From: Acidimicrobiia bacterium
GTDB lineage: Bacteria; Actinomycetota; Acidimicrobiia; Spongiisociales; SHLN01
DNA length: 8,822 bases
Direction of reading: 5' to 3'
NCBI GenBank assembly: GCA_004283105.1
Contig: SHLN01000104.1
Span: 1-8,822, forward strand
How positions within the stretch are numbered: position 1 is the first letter of the stretch; the number at the start of each line of letters is the position of its first letter. Position numbers and translations under genes: made by a program. The notes beneath the pieces were generated by a model. That model worked only from the letters and a program-made list of their open reading frames with translations, ran no database searches and was not told the origin of the DNA. Positions 1 to 6,188 of this stretch are shown here, in pieces.

Positions 1-48
1 TTCGAGCCCGACGGTTGGAACCAGGTGGGGCTGGTGCGGCTTCCCTAG
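1..48 (+). CDS. possible 3' end of an unidentified gene, cut by the window edge
   Basis: Frame 1 reads 15 codons, FEPDGWNQVGLVRLP, and then TAG at 46-48. Thirteen of the 15 codons end in G or C, as in the real genes here, while the other plus-strand frames do not show that bias. This is the only support: the fragment is too short to name a family. If real, the gene converges on rpmB, and its stop codon lies inside the first unit of the heptamer array that follows. It could equally be non-coding. Confidence 0.4.
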   Translation, partial: FEPDGWNQVGLVRLP

Positions 49-112
49 TCCCTGGTTTCTGGTCCCTGGTTTCTGGTCCCTGGGTTCTGGTCCCTGGGTT
101 CTGGTCCCTAGA
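43..112. repeat. ten-unit heptamer tandem array (CCCTGGT/TTCTGGT)
   Basis: Seventy bases divide exactly into ten 7-base units. In order they are CCCTAGT, CCCTGGT, TTCTGGT, CCCTGGT, TTCTGGT, CCCTGGG, TTCTGGT, CCCTGGG, TTCTGGT, CCCTAGA. The two alternating heptamers give a higher-order period of 14, with four full 14-base repeats at 50-105. The first and last units share the variant CCCTAG. The array is in the convergent gap between the possible upstream gene and rpmB. The units are far too short, and lack spacers, for a CRISPR. Confidence 0.95.
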
Positions 113-168
113 GAGAACCCCCTACCACCGAGCACGCCGGGGGACTCTGGGCTTTGCCCCCCGTCGCA

Positions 169-187
169 GCAGCTGCGGAGCAGCTGC
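169..187. repeat. 8-bp hairpin with C-GGA-G triloop
   Basis: GCAGCTGC at 169-176 and the same self-complementary octamer at 180-187 flank GGA. The strand folds into an 8-bp stem whose loop is GGA closed by a C-G pair. It is the first of three small hairpins between the heptamer array at 43-112 and the rpmB stop codon. There is no T tract on either side, so it is not a classical intrinsic terminator. It may help end transcripts from either convergent gene. Confidence 0.75.
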
Positions 188-190
188 CAA

Positions 191-207
191 GCAACCTGAA
201 GGGTTGC
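191..207. repeat. 6-7-bp hairpin with GAA triloop
   Basis: GCAACC at 191-196 pairs with GGTTGC at 202-207. A T-G wobble (197/201) extends the stem to seven pairs and leaves GAA as loop. One C-to-T transition at 197 from a C-GAA-G loop would explain the wobble. The hairpin ends at the first base of the next heptamer array. Confidence 0.65.
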
Positions 208-234
208 CGTTGACCGTTGACTGTTGACCGTTGA
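207..234. repeat. four-unit heptamer tandem array (CCGTTGA)
   Basis: Four adjacent 7-base units read CCGTTGA, CCGTTGA, CTGTTGA and CCGTTGA. The array fills the gap between the hairpin ending at 207 and the hairpin starting at 236. It has the same period as the array at 43-112 but an unrelated sequence. Each unit contains TTGA and the junctions give TTGAC, which resembles a -35 hexamer. No plausible -10 follows at the right distance before a gene, so I do not call it a promoter. Confidence 0.9.
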
Positions 235-235
235 C

Positions 236-256
236 GGCAGCGCCGGAGGCGCTGCC
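236..256 (-). terminator. probable rpmB terminator hairpin, C-GGA-G triloop
   Basis: GGCAGCGCC (236-244) and its perfect complement GGCGCTGCC (248-256) form a 9-bp GC-rich stem around GGA. The last stem base is also the last base of the rpmB stop codon (256-258 on this strand), so the hairpin begins where rpmB translation ends. No U tract follows in the rpmB transcript. U-less hairpins are common candidate terminators in high-GC actinobacteria. The terminator role is inferred from position, while the hairpin itself is seen directly. Confidence 0.6.
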
Positions 257-444
257 TATACCTTCTCGATCTTGCCGGCCTTGATGCAGGAGGTGCAGAC
301 GCGAATGCGCTTGGAGTTGGTGCCGTGCTTGACGCGGACGCGCTGAATGTTCGGGTTCCACCGGCGGCTGGACCGCTTATGGGAGAAGCTGACCTGTTTG
401 CCGAACCACGGCTGCTTCCCACACACTTCACATTTTGCTGACAT
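256..444 (-). CDS. rpmB: 50S ribosomal protein L28, zinc-binding form
   Basis: The 62-residue protein is a full-length bacterial L28 of the large ribosomal subunit. It starts MSAKCEVCGKQPWFGKQVSF and continues with SHKRSSRRWNPNIQ and the basic KHGTNSKRIRVC segment. Two CxxC pairs, Cys5/Cys8 and Cys50/Cys53, can form the zinc ribbon of the C-plus form; zinc-free paralogues lack them. The ATG at 444 is preceded by GGAGG (451-455 on the plus strand) with a 6-base spacer, which fixes the start. The gene diverges from the FakA-like/recG operon. rpmB next to the DAK2-domain gene and recG is a conserved actinobacterial and Firmicute arrangement. A hairpin overlapping its stop codon probably ends the transcript. 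I see no obvious Zur operator upstream, which fits the housekeeping zinc-containing copy. Confidence 0.97.
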   Translation of the reverse strand: MSAKCEVCGKQPWFGKQVSFSHKRSSRRWNPNIQRVRVKHGTNSKRIRVCTSCIKAGKIEKV

Positions 445-465
445 TCGAGACCTCCAAGCGGCGAA

Positions 466-471
466 AGCGTA
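466..471 (-). promoter_or_regulatory. candidate rpmB -10 element, TACGCT
   Basis: On the minus strand TACGCT fits TANNNT and sits 21 bases upstream of the rpmB ATG. Transcription would start near 459 and leave a short leader containing the GGAGG ribosome binding site. No convincing -35 is seen. The -35 region would fall in the inverted heptamer array at 479-540. Confidence 0.45.
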
Positions 472-478
472 ACACGCG

Positions 479-540
479 ATGCGCCGTGCGCCATGCGCGA
501 TGCGTCGAATTGGGCGCAAGGCGCAGGGCGCATCGCGCAT
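479..540. repeat. two inverted heptamer arrays (NTGCGCS) forming a large hairpin
   Basis: Plus-strand units ATGCGCC, GTGCGCC, ATGCGCG and ATGCGTC occupy 479-506. After a 6-base gap (507-512), four units of the same family run in the opposite orientation at 513-540: ATGCGCG, ATGCGCC, CTGCGCC and TTGCGCC when read on the minus strand from 540 inward. The arms can pair in register at 22 of 28 positions. Shifted by two units they contain a perfect 12-bp inverted repeat (493-504 with 529-540). The structure fills most of the 117-base gap between the divergent rpmB and FakA-like genes, so both -35 regions fall in or next to it. Confidence 0.9.
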
Positions 541-549
541 AGCGGCCCA

Positions 550-555
550 TATACT
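550..555 (+). promoter_or_regulatory. candidate -10 element (TATACT) for a leaderless operon mRNA
   Basis: TATACT lies exactly 6 bases before the ATG at 562, the spacing at which transcription starts on the A of the start codon. No Shine-Dalgarno sequence is present between 541 and 561. Leaderless mRNAs with this TANNNT-to-start geometry are well known in actinobacteria. The -35 region falls in the inverted heptamer array and shows no consensus. It would drive the six-gene operon from 562 to 6179. Confidence 0.6.
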
Positions 556-561
556 CGCCGC

Positions 562-2199
562 ATGGCACCCAAGGCGACCCTCAAAGTCGAAGGTCTCAAG
601 AACGTCATCCAGCGGTTCTATGAGCGGCTGCATGAGCATCGGGAAGCCCTCAACCGGCTCAACGTGTACCCGGTGCCCGACGGGGACACCGGGACGAACA
701 TGGCGCTCACCGTCGCGTCGGTCGTGGATGAGGTGTCCGGGGCCGAGACGATGGAAGAGCTCTCGACCGCCATTGCCCACGGATCGCTCATGGGCGCCCG
801 CGGCAACAGCGGTGTCATTCTCAGCCAGATCCTGCGGGGCCTGGCCGACACGTTCCGGTCGGCCGACACCGTCGGGACGGTACAGATCGTCGATGCTTTC
901 GACCGGGCTTCGGTCGCCGCCTACGAAGCCGTCATGCGTCCTGTCGAAGGGACCATCCTGACGGTGCTGCGTGAGTCCGCCGAGGCGGCCGGGCAAGCCG
1001 ACACCCCGGAGGGCGAGGACCTCTCCGATCTCTTGCGGCGCACGTATGACCGGGCGGAGGTGTCGCTTCAGAACACACCCGAGCTGCTTCCCGTCTTGAA
1101 GGAAGCCGGTGTGGTCGATGCCGGGGGAGCCGGCTTGCTCTTGCTCATGGCGGCATTTCTGGAGGAAGTCACCGGTGAGGAGACGATCCTGCCGGCCGAG
1201 ATCTTCAAGGCCGTTGCCGGAGTCATCGCCGAAGTGCCGGGGGACGAGCACGATATCAGCGGCCTTCGCTACGAGGTCATGTACTTCCTCGAAGCGGCCG
1301 ACGAGCCCCTGGCCGTCTTCAAGCGGGAGTGGATGGAGATCGGTGACTCGATCGTCGTAGTGGGCGGAGACGGTGTCTACAACTGCCACATCCACACCGA
1401 CGACATCGGCGAGGCCGTCGAGGCCGGGATCAGGGCCGGACGGCCCTTCCGGATCCAGGTGACGGACTTGCTGGACCAGGCAGAAACAGAGGCGATGCAT
1501 CACCACCCGTCCCTGTTCGAGCCGCTGCCGGCCTTCGCCGCCGCCGAGGTCGGGGTGGTGGCGGTCACAGTGGGGGGCGGCATCGTCGAGATGTTTCGCC
1601 AGCTCGGAGTACAAGCCGTGGTCGTCGGTGGGCAAACGATGAACCCATCCACCGAGGAGTTGCTGGCCGCCGCCGAAGCGGTGCCTGCCAAGGACGTCAT
1701 CGTCCTGCCGAACAACAAGAACATCGTCCCGGTTGCCAAGCAACTCGACGCTCTGAGCGAGAAGCACATTGTGTGCGTTCCAACGCGGTCGGTTCCCGAG
1801 GGCCTGGCGGCCATGGTCTCCTACCTGCCGAGTGGCCAGCCGGTCGGCGATGTCGCCGCGGCCATGGAATCGGCTGTGGCTGATGTGTCGAGCGGCGAGG
1901 TGACCCGGGCCGTTCGGGACTCGAGCACCCCGGTCGGTCGGGTGAGCGAAGGCGATTGGATGGGGCTCATCGGGGGCGACGTCGCCGTCATCGAACCGGA
2001 GCTGGACGACGCCCTCACCGGGCTCCTTGCCCGGCTCGTCTCAGGAGATGCTGAGATCGTCACAATGATCGTGGGTGTCGACGCCGATCGGGCCGTGACA
2101 GAGGCGGCCCGGGCCTGGCTGGAGGAGGAGTATCCGCTCGATGTGGAAGTCGTGGACGGCGGCCAGCCCCTCTACCCGTACCTTGTCAGTGTCGAGTGA
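562..2199 (+). CDS. DAK2/DegV-fold protein, FakA-like fatty acid kinase
   Basis: The 545-residue protein has the FakA/YloV architecture. An N-terminal DhaL (DAK2) kinase domain spans about 1-200, a middle domain about 210-320, and a C-terminal DAK1/DegV-like domain about 325-545. The metal- and ATP-site motif NVYPVPDGDTGTNM carries Asp40 and Asp42; GARGNSGVILSQ follows at 78-89; the conserved end GGQPLYPYLVSVE is present. In Firmicutes FakA phosphorylates fatty acids held by a FakB (DegV) partner; that activity here is inferred, and no FakB gene is in the window. His276 and His278 of the middle-domain zinc site are kept, but the Cys expected in the preceding motif appears replaced by Arg (GLRYEVMYF). 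The ATG at 562 is preferred over an upstream ATG at 493, because the extension is translated repeat DNA and TATACT sits 6 bases before 562. Its stop overlaps the recG GTG by 4 bases. Confidence 0.9.
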   Translation: MAPKATLKVEGLKNVIQRFYERLHEHREALNRLNVYPVPDGDTGTNMALTVASVVDEVSGAETMEELSTAIAHGSLMGARGNSGVILSQILRGLADTFRSADTVGTVQIVDAFDRASVAAYEAVMRPVEGTILTVLRESAEAAGQADTPEGEDLSDLLRRTYDRAEVSLQNTPELLPVLKEAGVVDAGGAGLLLLMAAFLEEVTGEETILPAEIFKAVAGVIAEVPGDEHDISGLRYEVMYFLEAADEPLAVFKREWMEIGDSIVVVGGDGVYNCHIHTDDIGEAVEAGIRAGRPFRIQVTDLLDQAETEAMHHHPSLFEPLPAFAAAEVGVVAVTVGGGIVEMFRQLGVQAVVVGGQTMNPSTEELLAAAEAVPAKDVIVLPNNKNIVPVAKQLDALSEKHIVCVPTRSVPEGLAAMVSYLPSGQPVGDVAAAMESAVADVSSGEVTRAVRDSSTPVGRVSEGDWMGLIGGDVAVIEPELDDALTGLLARLVSGDAEIVTMIVGVDADRAVTEAARAWLEEEYPLDVEVVDGGQPLYPYLVSVE

Positions 2200-4388
2200 G
2201 TGATGCCGGCGGCGAGCGGAGCCTCGCCTACCTCTCGACGATCCCCGTCTCCCGGGTCAAGCTGCTCACCGGCAAGCGGGCCTCCTCGCTGAACGCGGCC
2301 GGCATCGAATCGGTCACCGACCTCCTGTTCCACGTCCCGCGCCGCTACATCGATCGCTCAACGACCGCCGCCATCAACGATGTCCCGCTCGGGGAGGAGG
2401 TGACGGTGGTGGGCACGGTGCAAACCATCAAGATGCGTCATGTCCGGAAGAACCTCGCCATCATCAACGCCGTCGTCACGGATGGAGAGACGTTCCTGTT
2501 CGTCACCTGGTTCAACCAGAAGTTCCGGGTACGGCAGCTGGCCGAGGGGACCCAGGTGGCCCTGTCGGGCAAGATCGAGCGCAAGAAAGGCCGGCTGGAG
2601 ATGAAGAGTCCGGAAGCCGATGTACTCGACCGTCCGGGAGAGTCGCTCGTGACCGGCCGGGTGGTTCCGGTCCATCCCGGCGTGAAGGGAGTCGGTCCCG
2701 GCTACCTGCGGCGTGGCATCCACAACGCTGTCAAGCGGTCACTGCCGGTGTCCGATCCGATCCCCGCGGAGATGCGCGAGCGCCTGTCCCTCATGGATCG
2801 GAGCGCTGCCCTCCAGTCGATTCACTTCCCTGAGTCGTTGGATGAAGTCGTTCCGGCCCGCGACCGGCTCGTGTTCGATGAGCTGTTCCGGCTGGAAGTC
2901 GCGCTCGCGCTCCAGAAGCGCCGGCAGATCGACGAGGCGGTCGGCATCGCGCACGTGCGCGCCTCGGATGGGCTCATGGCCGAGCTCGTCAAGGGGCTCC
3001 CGTTCCCGTTGACGACGGCTCAACAGCGGGTGATTGATGAGGTCCAGACCGACATGGCCCGACCCCACCCGATGCACCGGCTCTTGCTCGGTGACGTCGG
3101 ATCGGGGAAGACGGTCGTGGCGGTGGCCGCCATGTTGACGGCCGTCGATGGCGGCCATCAGGGTGCCGTCATGGCCCCGACTGAGGTGCTGGCAGTCCAG
3201 CATTTCCTGAGTATCGGTGGCCTACTGGCCGGAGCAGGCATGGCGCCCCCGCTCGAAGCCCTCGGCATGAGCGACCTGTTCACTCAGACCGACTTCGACC
3301 GGCCGGTGCGGATCGCCCTCTTGACCGGATCGAACGCCGAGGTGAACTACCGCGAGTCCATCACCCGTTCGGAGCTTCTGGCGGAGATCGCAGACGGAGC
3401 GGTCGACATCGTGATCGGGACCCACGCCCTCATCCAGGAGGGGGTCCACTTCCATCACCTCGGGGTGGCCGTGGTCGACGAACAGCACCGGTTTGGCGTG
3501 CACCAGCGCGTGGAGCTGCGCGAGAAAGGGGCCGAGGCCGAGCCGGACCTGCTCATCATGACCGCCACGCCCATCCCGCGCACGCTCTCGATGACCCTGT
3601 ACGGCGACCTCGACGTGAGCTCGATCGGCCGCGACGAAATGCCCCCCGGTCGACCGGAGGTCGAGACGGTTGCTCTTGCGAAGACGCCGGCCGCCGAGGA
3701 GCAGTGGCTGGAGCGTGTTCGTGATCAGGCGGCGGCGGGACATCAGACGTTCGTGGTTTGTCCGCTTGTCGAGGACAGTCTGAAGATCGAGGCTGCGTCG
3801 GCCACCGCCGAGCACAAGCGGCTCTCAGGACTGTTGCCCGATCTGCGAGTCGGACTGCTGCACGGCCAGATGGTCCCCGCCGACAAGGCCGCGGTCATGG
3901 CCGCCTTCCGGGACCGGCAGCTCGACGTACTCGTGGCCACGACGGTCATCGAGGTCGGTATCGACATCCCTCACTCCACCGTCATGGTCATCGAGGACGC
4001 CGATCGGTTCGGCCTCTCCCAGCTCCACCAGCTCCGGGGCCGCCTCAGTCGCGGGGTCGGTCCCAACTACTGCTATCTCGTGGCGGAGCCGACGACGACT
4101 GAGAGCGAGGAGCGGCTGGCAGCCATGGTCGCCTCCGACGACGGGTTCGTGCTCGCCGAGGAGGATCTTCGCATCCGGGGTACCGGGACCGTGTTCGGAG
4201 CTCGCCAGGCGGGCGCCGCCGACCTCCGCATCTCCGACATCATGCGCGACACGCAACTACTCGTTGATGCCCGACGGGAGGCCTTTGCGATGGTTGCCGC
4301 CGACCCGGGCCTCGTCGACCATCAGGCTGTGTCCGCTGAGGTCCAGGCGCTGCTCGGCGATGCCGTCGCCTGGCTGTTCGTGTCATGA
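2196..4388 (+). CDS. recG: ATP-dependent DNA helicase RecG
   Basis: This superfamily 2 helicase remodels stalled replication forks and branch-migrates recombination intermediates. At 730 residues it is slightly longer than the E. coli enzyme (693). A wedge/OB domain lies at about 60-150. The helicase core has Walker A GDVGSGKT (299-306), Walker B DEQH (428-431) and motif III TATPIPRTL from 456. The second RecA lobe has ATTVIEVGIDIP from 581 and motif VI QLRGRLSRG (612-620). An insert between the Walker A region and DEQH (about 345-395) accounts for part of the extra length; other actinobacterial RecGs have one there too. Motif VI usually reads QLRGRVGRG, so Leu-Ser replaces Val-Gly, while both Arg fingers remain. 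The GTG start overlaps the upstream TGA, and the TGA stop overlaps the rsmD ATG, so translation is probably coupled on both sides. Confidence 0.97.
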   Translation: MSDAGGERSLAYLSTIPVSRVKLLTGKRASSLNAAGIESVTDLLFHVPRRYIDRSTTAAINDVPLGEEVTVVGTVQTIKMRHVRKNLAIINAVVTDGETFLFVTWFNQKFRVRQLAEGTQVALSGKIERKKGRLEMKSPEADVLDRPGESLVTGRVVPVHPGVKGVGPGYLRRGIHNAVKRSLPVSDPIPAEMRERLSLMDRSAALQSIHFPESLDEVVPARDRLVFDELFRLEVALALQKRRQIDEAVGIAHVRASDGLMAELVKGLPFPLTTAQQRVIDEVQTDMARPHPMHRLLLGDVGSGKTVVAVAAMLTAVDGGHQGAVMAPTEVLAVQHFLSIGGLLAGAGMAPPLEALGMSDLFTQTDFDRPVRIALLTGSNAEVNYRESITRSELLAEIADGAVDIVIGTHALIQEGVHFHHLGVAVVDEQHRFGVHQRVELREKGAEAEPDLLIMTATPIPRTLSMTLYGDLDVSSIGRDEMPPGRPEVETVALAKTPAAEEQWLERVRDQAAAGHQTFVVCPLVEDSLKIEAASATAEHKRLSGLLPDLRVGLLHGQMVPADKAAVMAAFRDRQLDVLVATTVIEVGIDIPHSTVMVIEDADRFGLSQLHQLRGRLSRGVGPNYCYLVAEPTTTESEERLAAMVASDDGFVLAEEDLRIRGTGTVFGARQAGAADLRISDIMRDTQLLVDARREAFAMVAADPGLVDHQAVSAEVQALLGDAVAWLFVS

Positions 4389-4927
4389 GGGTCATCGCCG
4401 GATCTGCCCGCGGCCGCCGCCTCAAGGGCCCGCCGGGCAAGGACACCCGCCCGATGATGGATCGGGTCAAGGAAGCCCTGTTCTCATCCCTCGGAGAACG
4501 CGTCGTCGACGCCCGGGTGCTCGACCTGTACGCGGGGTCCGGGGCGCTCGGGATTGAATCGCTCAGCCGCGGAGCCGCCTCGGTCACGTTTGTCGAGAAG
4601 GGGAGGGCGGCCCTGGATACGTTGCGGGCCAACCTCGAAGCGCTCGACTTCGAGGGCCGGGTGGTAGGCGGTGACGTCGAGGCGTTCTTGCCGGCCGCCG
4701 CCGACGTGTTCGACCTCGTGTTCGTTGACCCCCCATACCGGCTGTCGCTAGCGTTGGTCAACGAGGTGCTGGAGGGCGCGGCCGCCCTGATGGCGAACGG
4801 AGGAACCATGGTGGTGCATCGACGGGCCGGCGAGTCTGCCCCTGCCGCGCCGCCCGGTACCGGCCTCATCGACGACCGCCGCTACGGCACGACTCAGCTG
4901 TGGCTCTACCGGAAGGACGAATCGTGA
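4385..4927 (+). CDS. rsmD: 16S rRNA (guanine(966)-N(2))-methyltransferase RsmD
   Basis: The 180-residue protein has the length of RsmD, which methylates N2 of G966 in 16S rRNA of the small subunit using S-adenosylmethionine. The family N-terminus MRVIAGSARGRRLKGPPG is followed by RPMMDRVKEALFSSL. The SAM-binding loop is LDLYAGSGALG (46-56) with Glu71 closing the next strand. The catalytic motif IV is DPPY at 115-118, typical of amino-group methyltransferases. The ATG shares four bases with the recG stop, and the TGA shares four with the coaD GTG. RsmD immediately before CoaD is one of the most widespread bacterial gene pairs, so the assignment is secure. Confidence 0.96.
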   Translation: MRVIAGSARGRRLKGPPGKDTRPMMDRVKEALFSSLGERVVDARVLDLYAGSGALGIESLSRGAASVTFVEKGRAALDTLRANLEALDFEGRVVGGDVEAFLPAAADVFDLVFVDPPYRLSLALVNEVLEGAAALMANGGTMVVHRRAGESAPAAPPGTGLIDDRRYGTTQLWLYRKDES

Positions 4928-5397
4928 CGGTCGCCGTGGTGCCCGGGAGCTTCGATCCGCCCACGCTCGGTCATGTCGACGTCATCGCACGCGCCGTCGA
5001 AGTGTTTGACCGGGTTCTCATTGCCGTCGTCGCCAACCCGTCCAAGAAGCCGCTGTTCTCCTCCGCCGAGCGCACTCGAATGCTCGAGGAGATCTGTGCA
5101 GACTGGGAGAACACCGACATCGATGCATTCGAGGGTTTGCTCGTCCACTTCGCTGAGGCGAAGAACGCCGACGTCATCGTGAAAGGACTGCGGGCGGTGT
5201 CGGATTTCGAGTACGAGCTTCAGATGGCCCAGATGAACAACCATCTCACGGGCGTGCAGACGGTGTTCCTTCCCACGAGTGCGGAGCACGCCTATCTATC
5301 GTCTTCCCTAGTCAAAGAAGTTGGCCGGTTCGGTGGCTCCCTCGACGGGCTCGTGTCACCGGTGGTTGCCGCAGCACTGAAGGAGCGATTTCAATGA
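4924..5397 (+). CDS. coaD: phosphopantetheine adenylyltransferase
   Basis: CoaD transfers AMP from ATP to 4'-phosphopantetheine, the penultimate step of coenzyme A synthesis in the cytoplasm. The 157-residue product has normal length. The nucleotidyltransferase signature GSFDPPTLGH is at 8-17 with His17 as the T/HxGH histidine. Downstream are KGLRAVSDFEYELQMAQMN and AYLSSSLVKEVGRFGG, the substrate and ATP-phosphate binding segments. A longer reading from ATG 4900 would place eight unrelated residues before the first beta strand. The GTG at 4924 instead gives the normal MTVAVVPGSFDP start, overlaps the rsmD stop as GTGA, and follows GGAAGGA (4911-4917). The stop overlaps the next gene's ATG, and an AAGGAG for that gene lies inside the coaD 3' end. 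Confidence 0.97.
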   Translation: MTVAVVPGSFDPPTLGHVDVIARAVEVFDRVLIAVVANPSKKPLFSSAERTRMLEEICADWENTDIDAFEGLLVHFAEAKNADVIVKGLRAVSDFEYELQMAQMNNHLTGVQTVFLPTSAEHAYLSSSLVKEVGRFGGSLDGLVSPVVAAALKERFQ

Positions 5398-5930
5398 CCG
5401 ACGACTTCGAGTTCGATGTCGAGGAATCAATCGACGAAGCCCCCACCACCGTCGGCGAGCTACAGGACATGGTTGAGGAGCTCATCCTGACCGTTGAACA
5501 GGCTCGCGGAGTTCCGCTGTCGGGCAACGCCAGTATCGACCGCAACGAATTCGGCGATCGGCTGCGCGACTTGCGGGAGCGGCTGCCCGAGGAGCTCAAG
5601 ACGGCCCGCTGGATGGTGCGCGAGCGCGAGGCGTTCATTGCCCAGACGAACGAGCAGGCAGCCGAGATCATGCGCCGGGCCAAGGAAACGGGCGCCCGGA
5701 TGGTGAGTGAAACTCAGGTCATGACCGAAGCCGTTGAAGAAGCCAACATCCTCGTCCGCAACGCAGAGGAAGAAGCGAGGGTCATCCGGCTCGAGTCCGA
5801 AGACGTGGCCGAGTCGAGCTATGAGCACACCGAGACCCTGCTCGTCAATCTCCTGGAGCGGGTGCGCGATCGCCGGGCCGAGCTCCACCAGGCCCGCCCG
5901 GCTCCACCCGAGGTCCCGATCAGCGAGTAG
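5394..5930 (+). CDS. actinobacterial DivIVA/ATPase-subunit-like coiled-coil protein (Rv2927c type)
   Basis: The 178-residue protein is soluble and mainly helical. An acidic N-terminus (1-15) leads to a short helix, then LPEELKTARWMVREREAFIA (64-83) and a long heptad-rich, charged coiled coil (about 70-165), with a Pro-rich tail. The ALPEELKxARWMVREREE-type core and NEQAAEIMRRAKETGARMV are what I recognise from the actinobacterial family usually annotated as DivIVA-like or vacuolar ATPase subunit H-like and encoded near coaD and DUF177 (Rv2927c in Mycobacterium tuberculosis). A role as scaffold in cell division or envelope growth is inferred; no catalytic motif is visible. ATG 5394 overlaps the coaD stop (ATGA) and follows AAGGAG at 5380-5385 with an 8-base spacer, which supports this start. 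Confidence 0.88.
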   Translation: MTDDFEFDVEESIDEAPTTVGELQDMVEELILTVEQARGVPLSGNASIDRNEFGDRLRDLRERLPEELKTARWMVREREAFIAQTNEQAAEIMRRAKETGARMVSETQVMTEAVEEANILVRNAEEEARVIRLESEDVAESSYEHTETLLVNLLERVRDRRAELHQARPAPPEVPISE

Positions 5931-5939
5931 GGACATCCG

Positions 5940-6179
5940 GTGGACGTCGCCCTTTCGCTCTTCATGATGGCGACGGGCGTGGGTTTCGCCGGTGAAGCCG
6001 TCTACCGGTGGAGGGAGCGCCGCCGCTGGGACACCGGGGGCTTCCCCGAGCCGAAGGGAAAGCTCGATCCGGAGGTGGCGGAGCGGATGCACCGCAACTT
6101 CGTTCGCCGCCGCCTCTATTTCGGCATTGCCATGGGGCCGATGCTGTTCTTTGCCGGGTTGTACCGGCTCCTGGTCTAG
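5940..6179 (+). CDS. small membrane protein with two predicted transmembrane helices
   Basis: I do not recognise this 79-residue protein. Hydrophobic segments at about 3-21 (VALSLFMMATGVGFAGEAV) and 58-79 flank a hydrophilic loop rich in Arg, Trp and Glu, including RWRERRRW at 23-30 and VRRRLYFG at 55-62. This suggests a helical hairpin with a basic cytoplasmic loop. The GTG start lies 9 bases after the preceding stop; AGGGA at 5929-5933 gives a 6-base spacer. The only in-frame alternatives are the Met codons at residues 9-10, which would cut into the first membrane segment. As the last gene of the operon it ends 9 bases short of the convergent amidase stop. High GC at third codon positions and tight spacing support it being real. 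Confidence 0.7.
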   Translation: MDVALSLFMMATGVGFAGEAVYRWRERRRWDTGGFPEPKGKLDPEVAERMHRNFVRRRLYFGIAMGPMLFFAGLYRLLV

Positions 6180-6188
6180 AGGCCGCTC

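Noticed and set aside
43..112. CRISPR array
   Set aside because: The units are 7 bases, directly adjacent, without spacers, and no cas gene is present.
207..235. Row of TTGAC boxes as -35 promoter elements
   Set aside because: They arise from the heptamer period, and no -10 and gene follow on the plus strand at a suitable distance.
493..561. Upstream ATG giving the FakA-like protein 23 extra residues
   Set aside because: The extension is translated heptamer-repeat DNA without family similarity, and the candidate -10 at 550-555 lies inside it. The start at 562 begins the conserved protein.
256..1767. Long minus-strand open frame continuing upstream of rpmB through the FakA-like gene
   Set aside because: It is in frame with rpmB only by chance. 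Its first two thirds lie antisense to a well-supported kinase gene and resemble no protein. rpmB has its own ribosome binding site and the normal L28 start at 444.
4900..4923. Upstream ATG for coaD
   Set aside because: It lies inside rsmD, adds residues before the first conserved beta strand and breaks the GTGA overlap pattern. GTG 4924 has a GGAAGGA in front.
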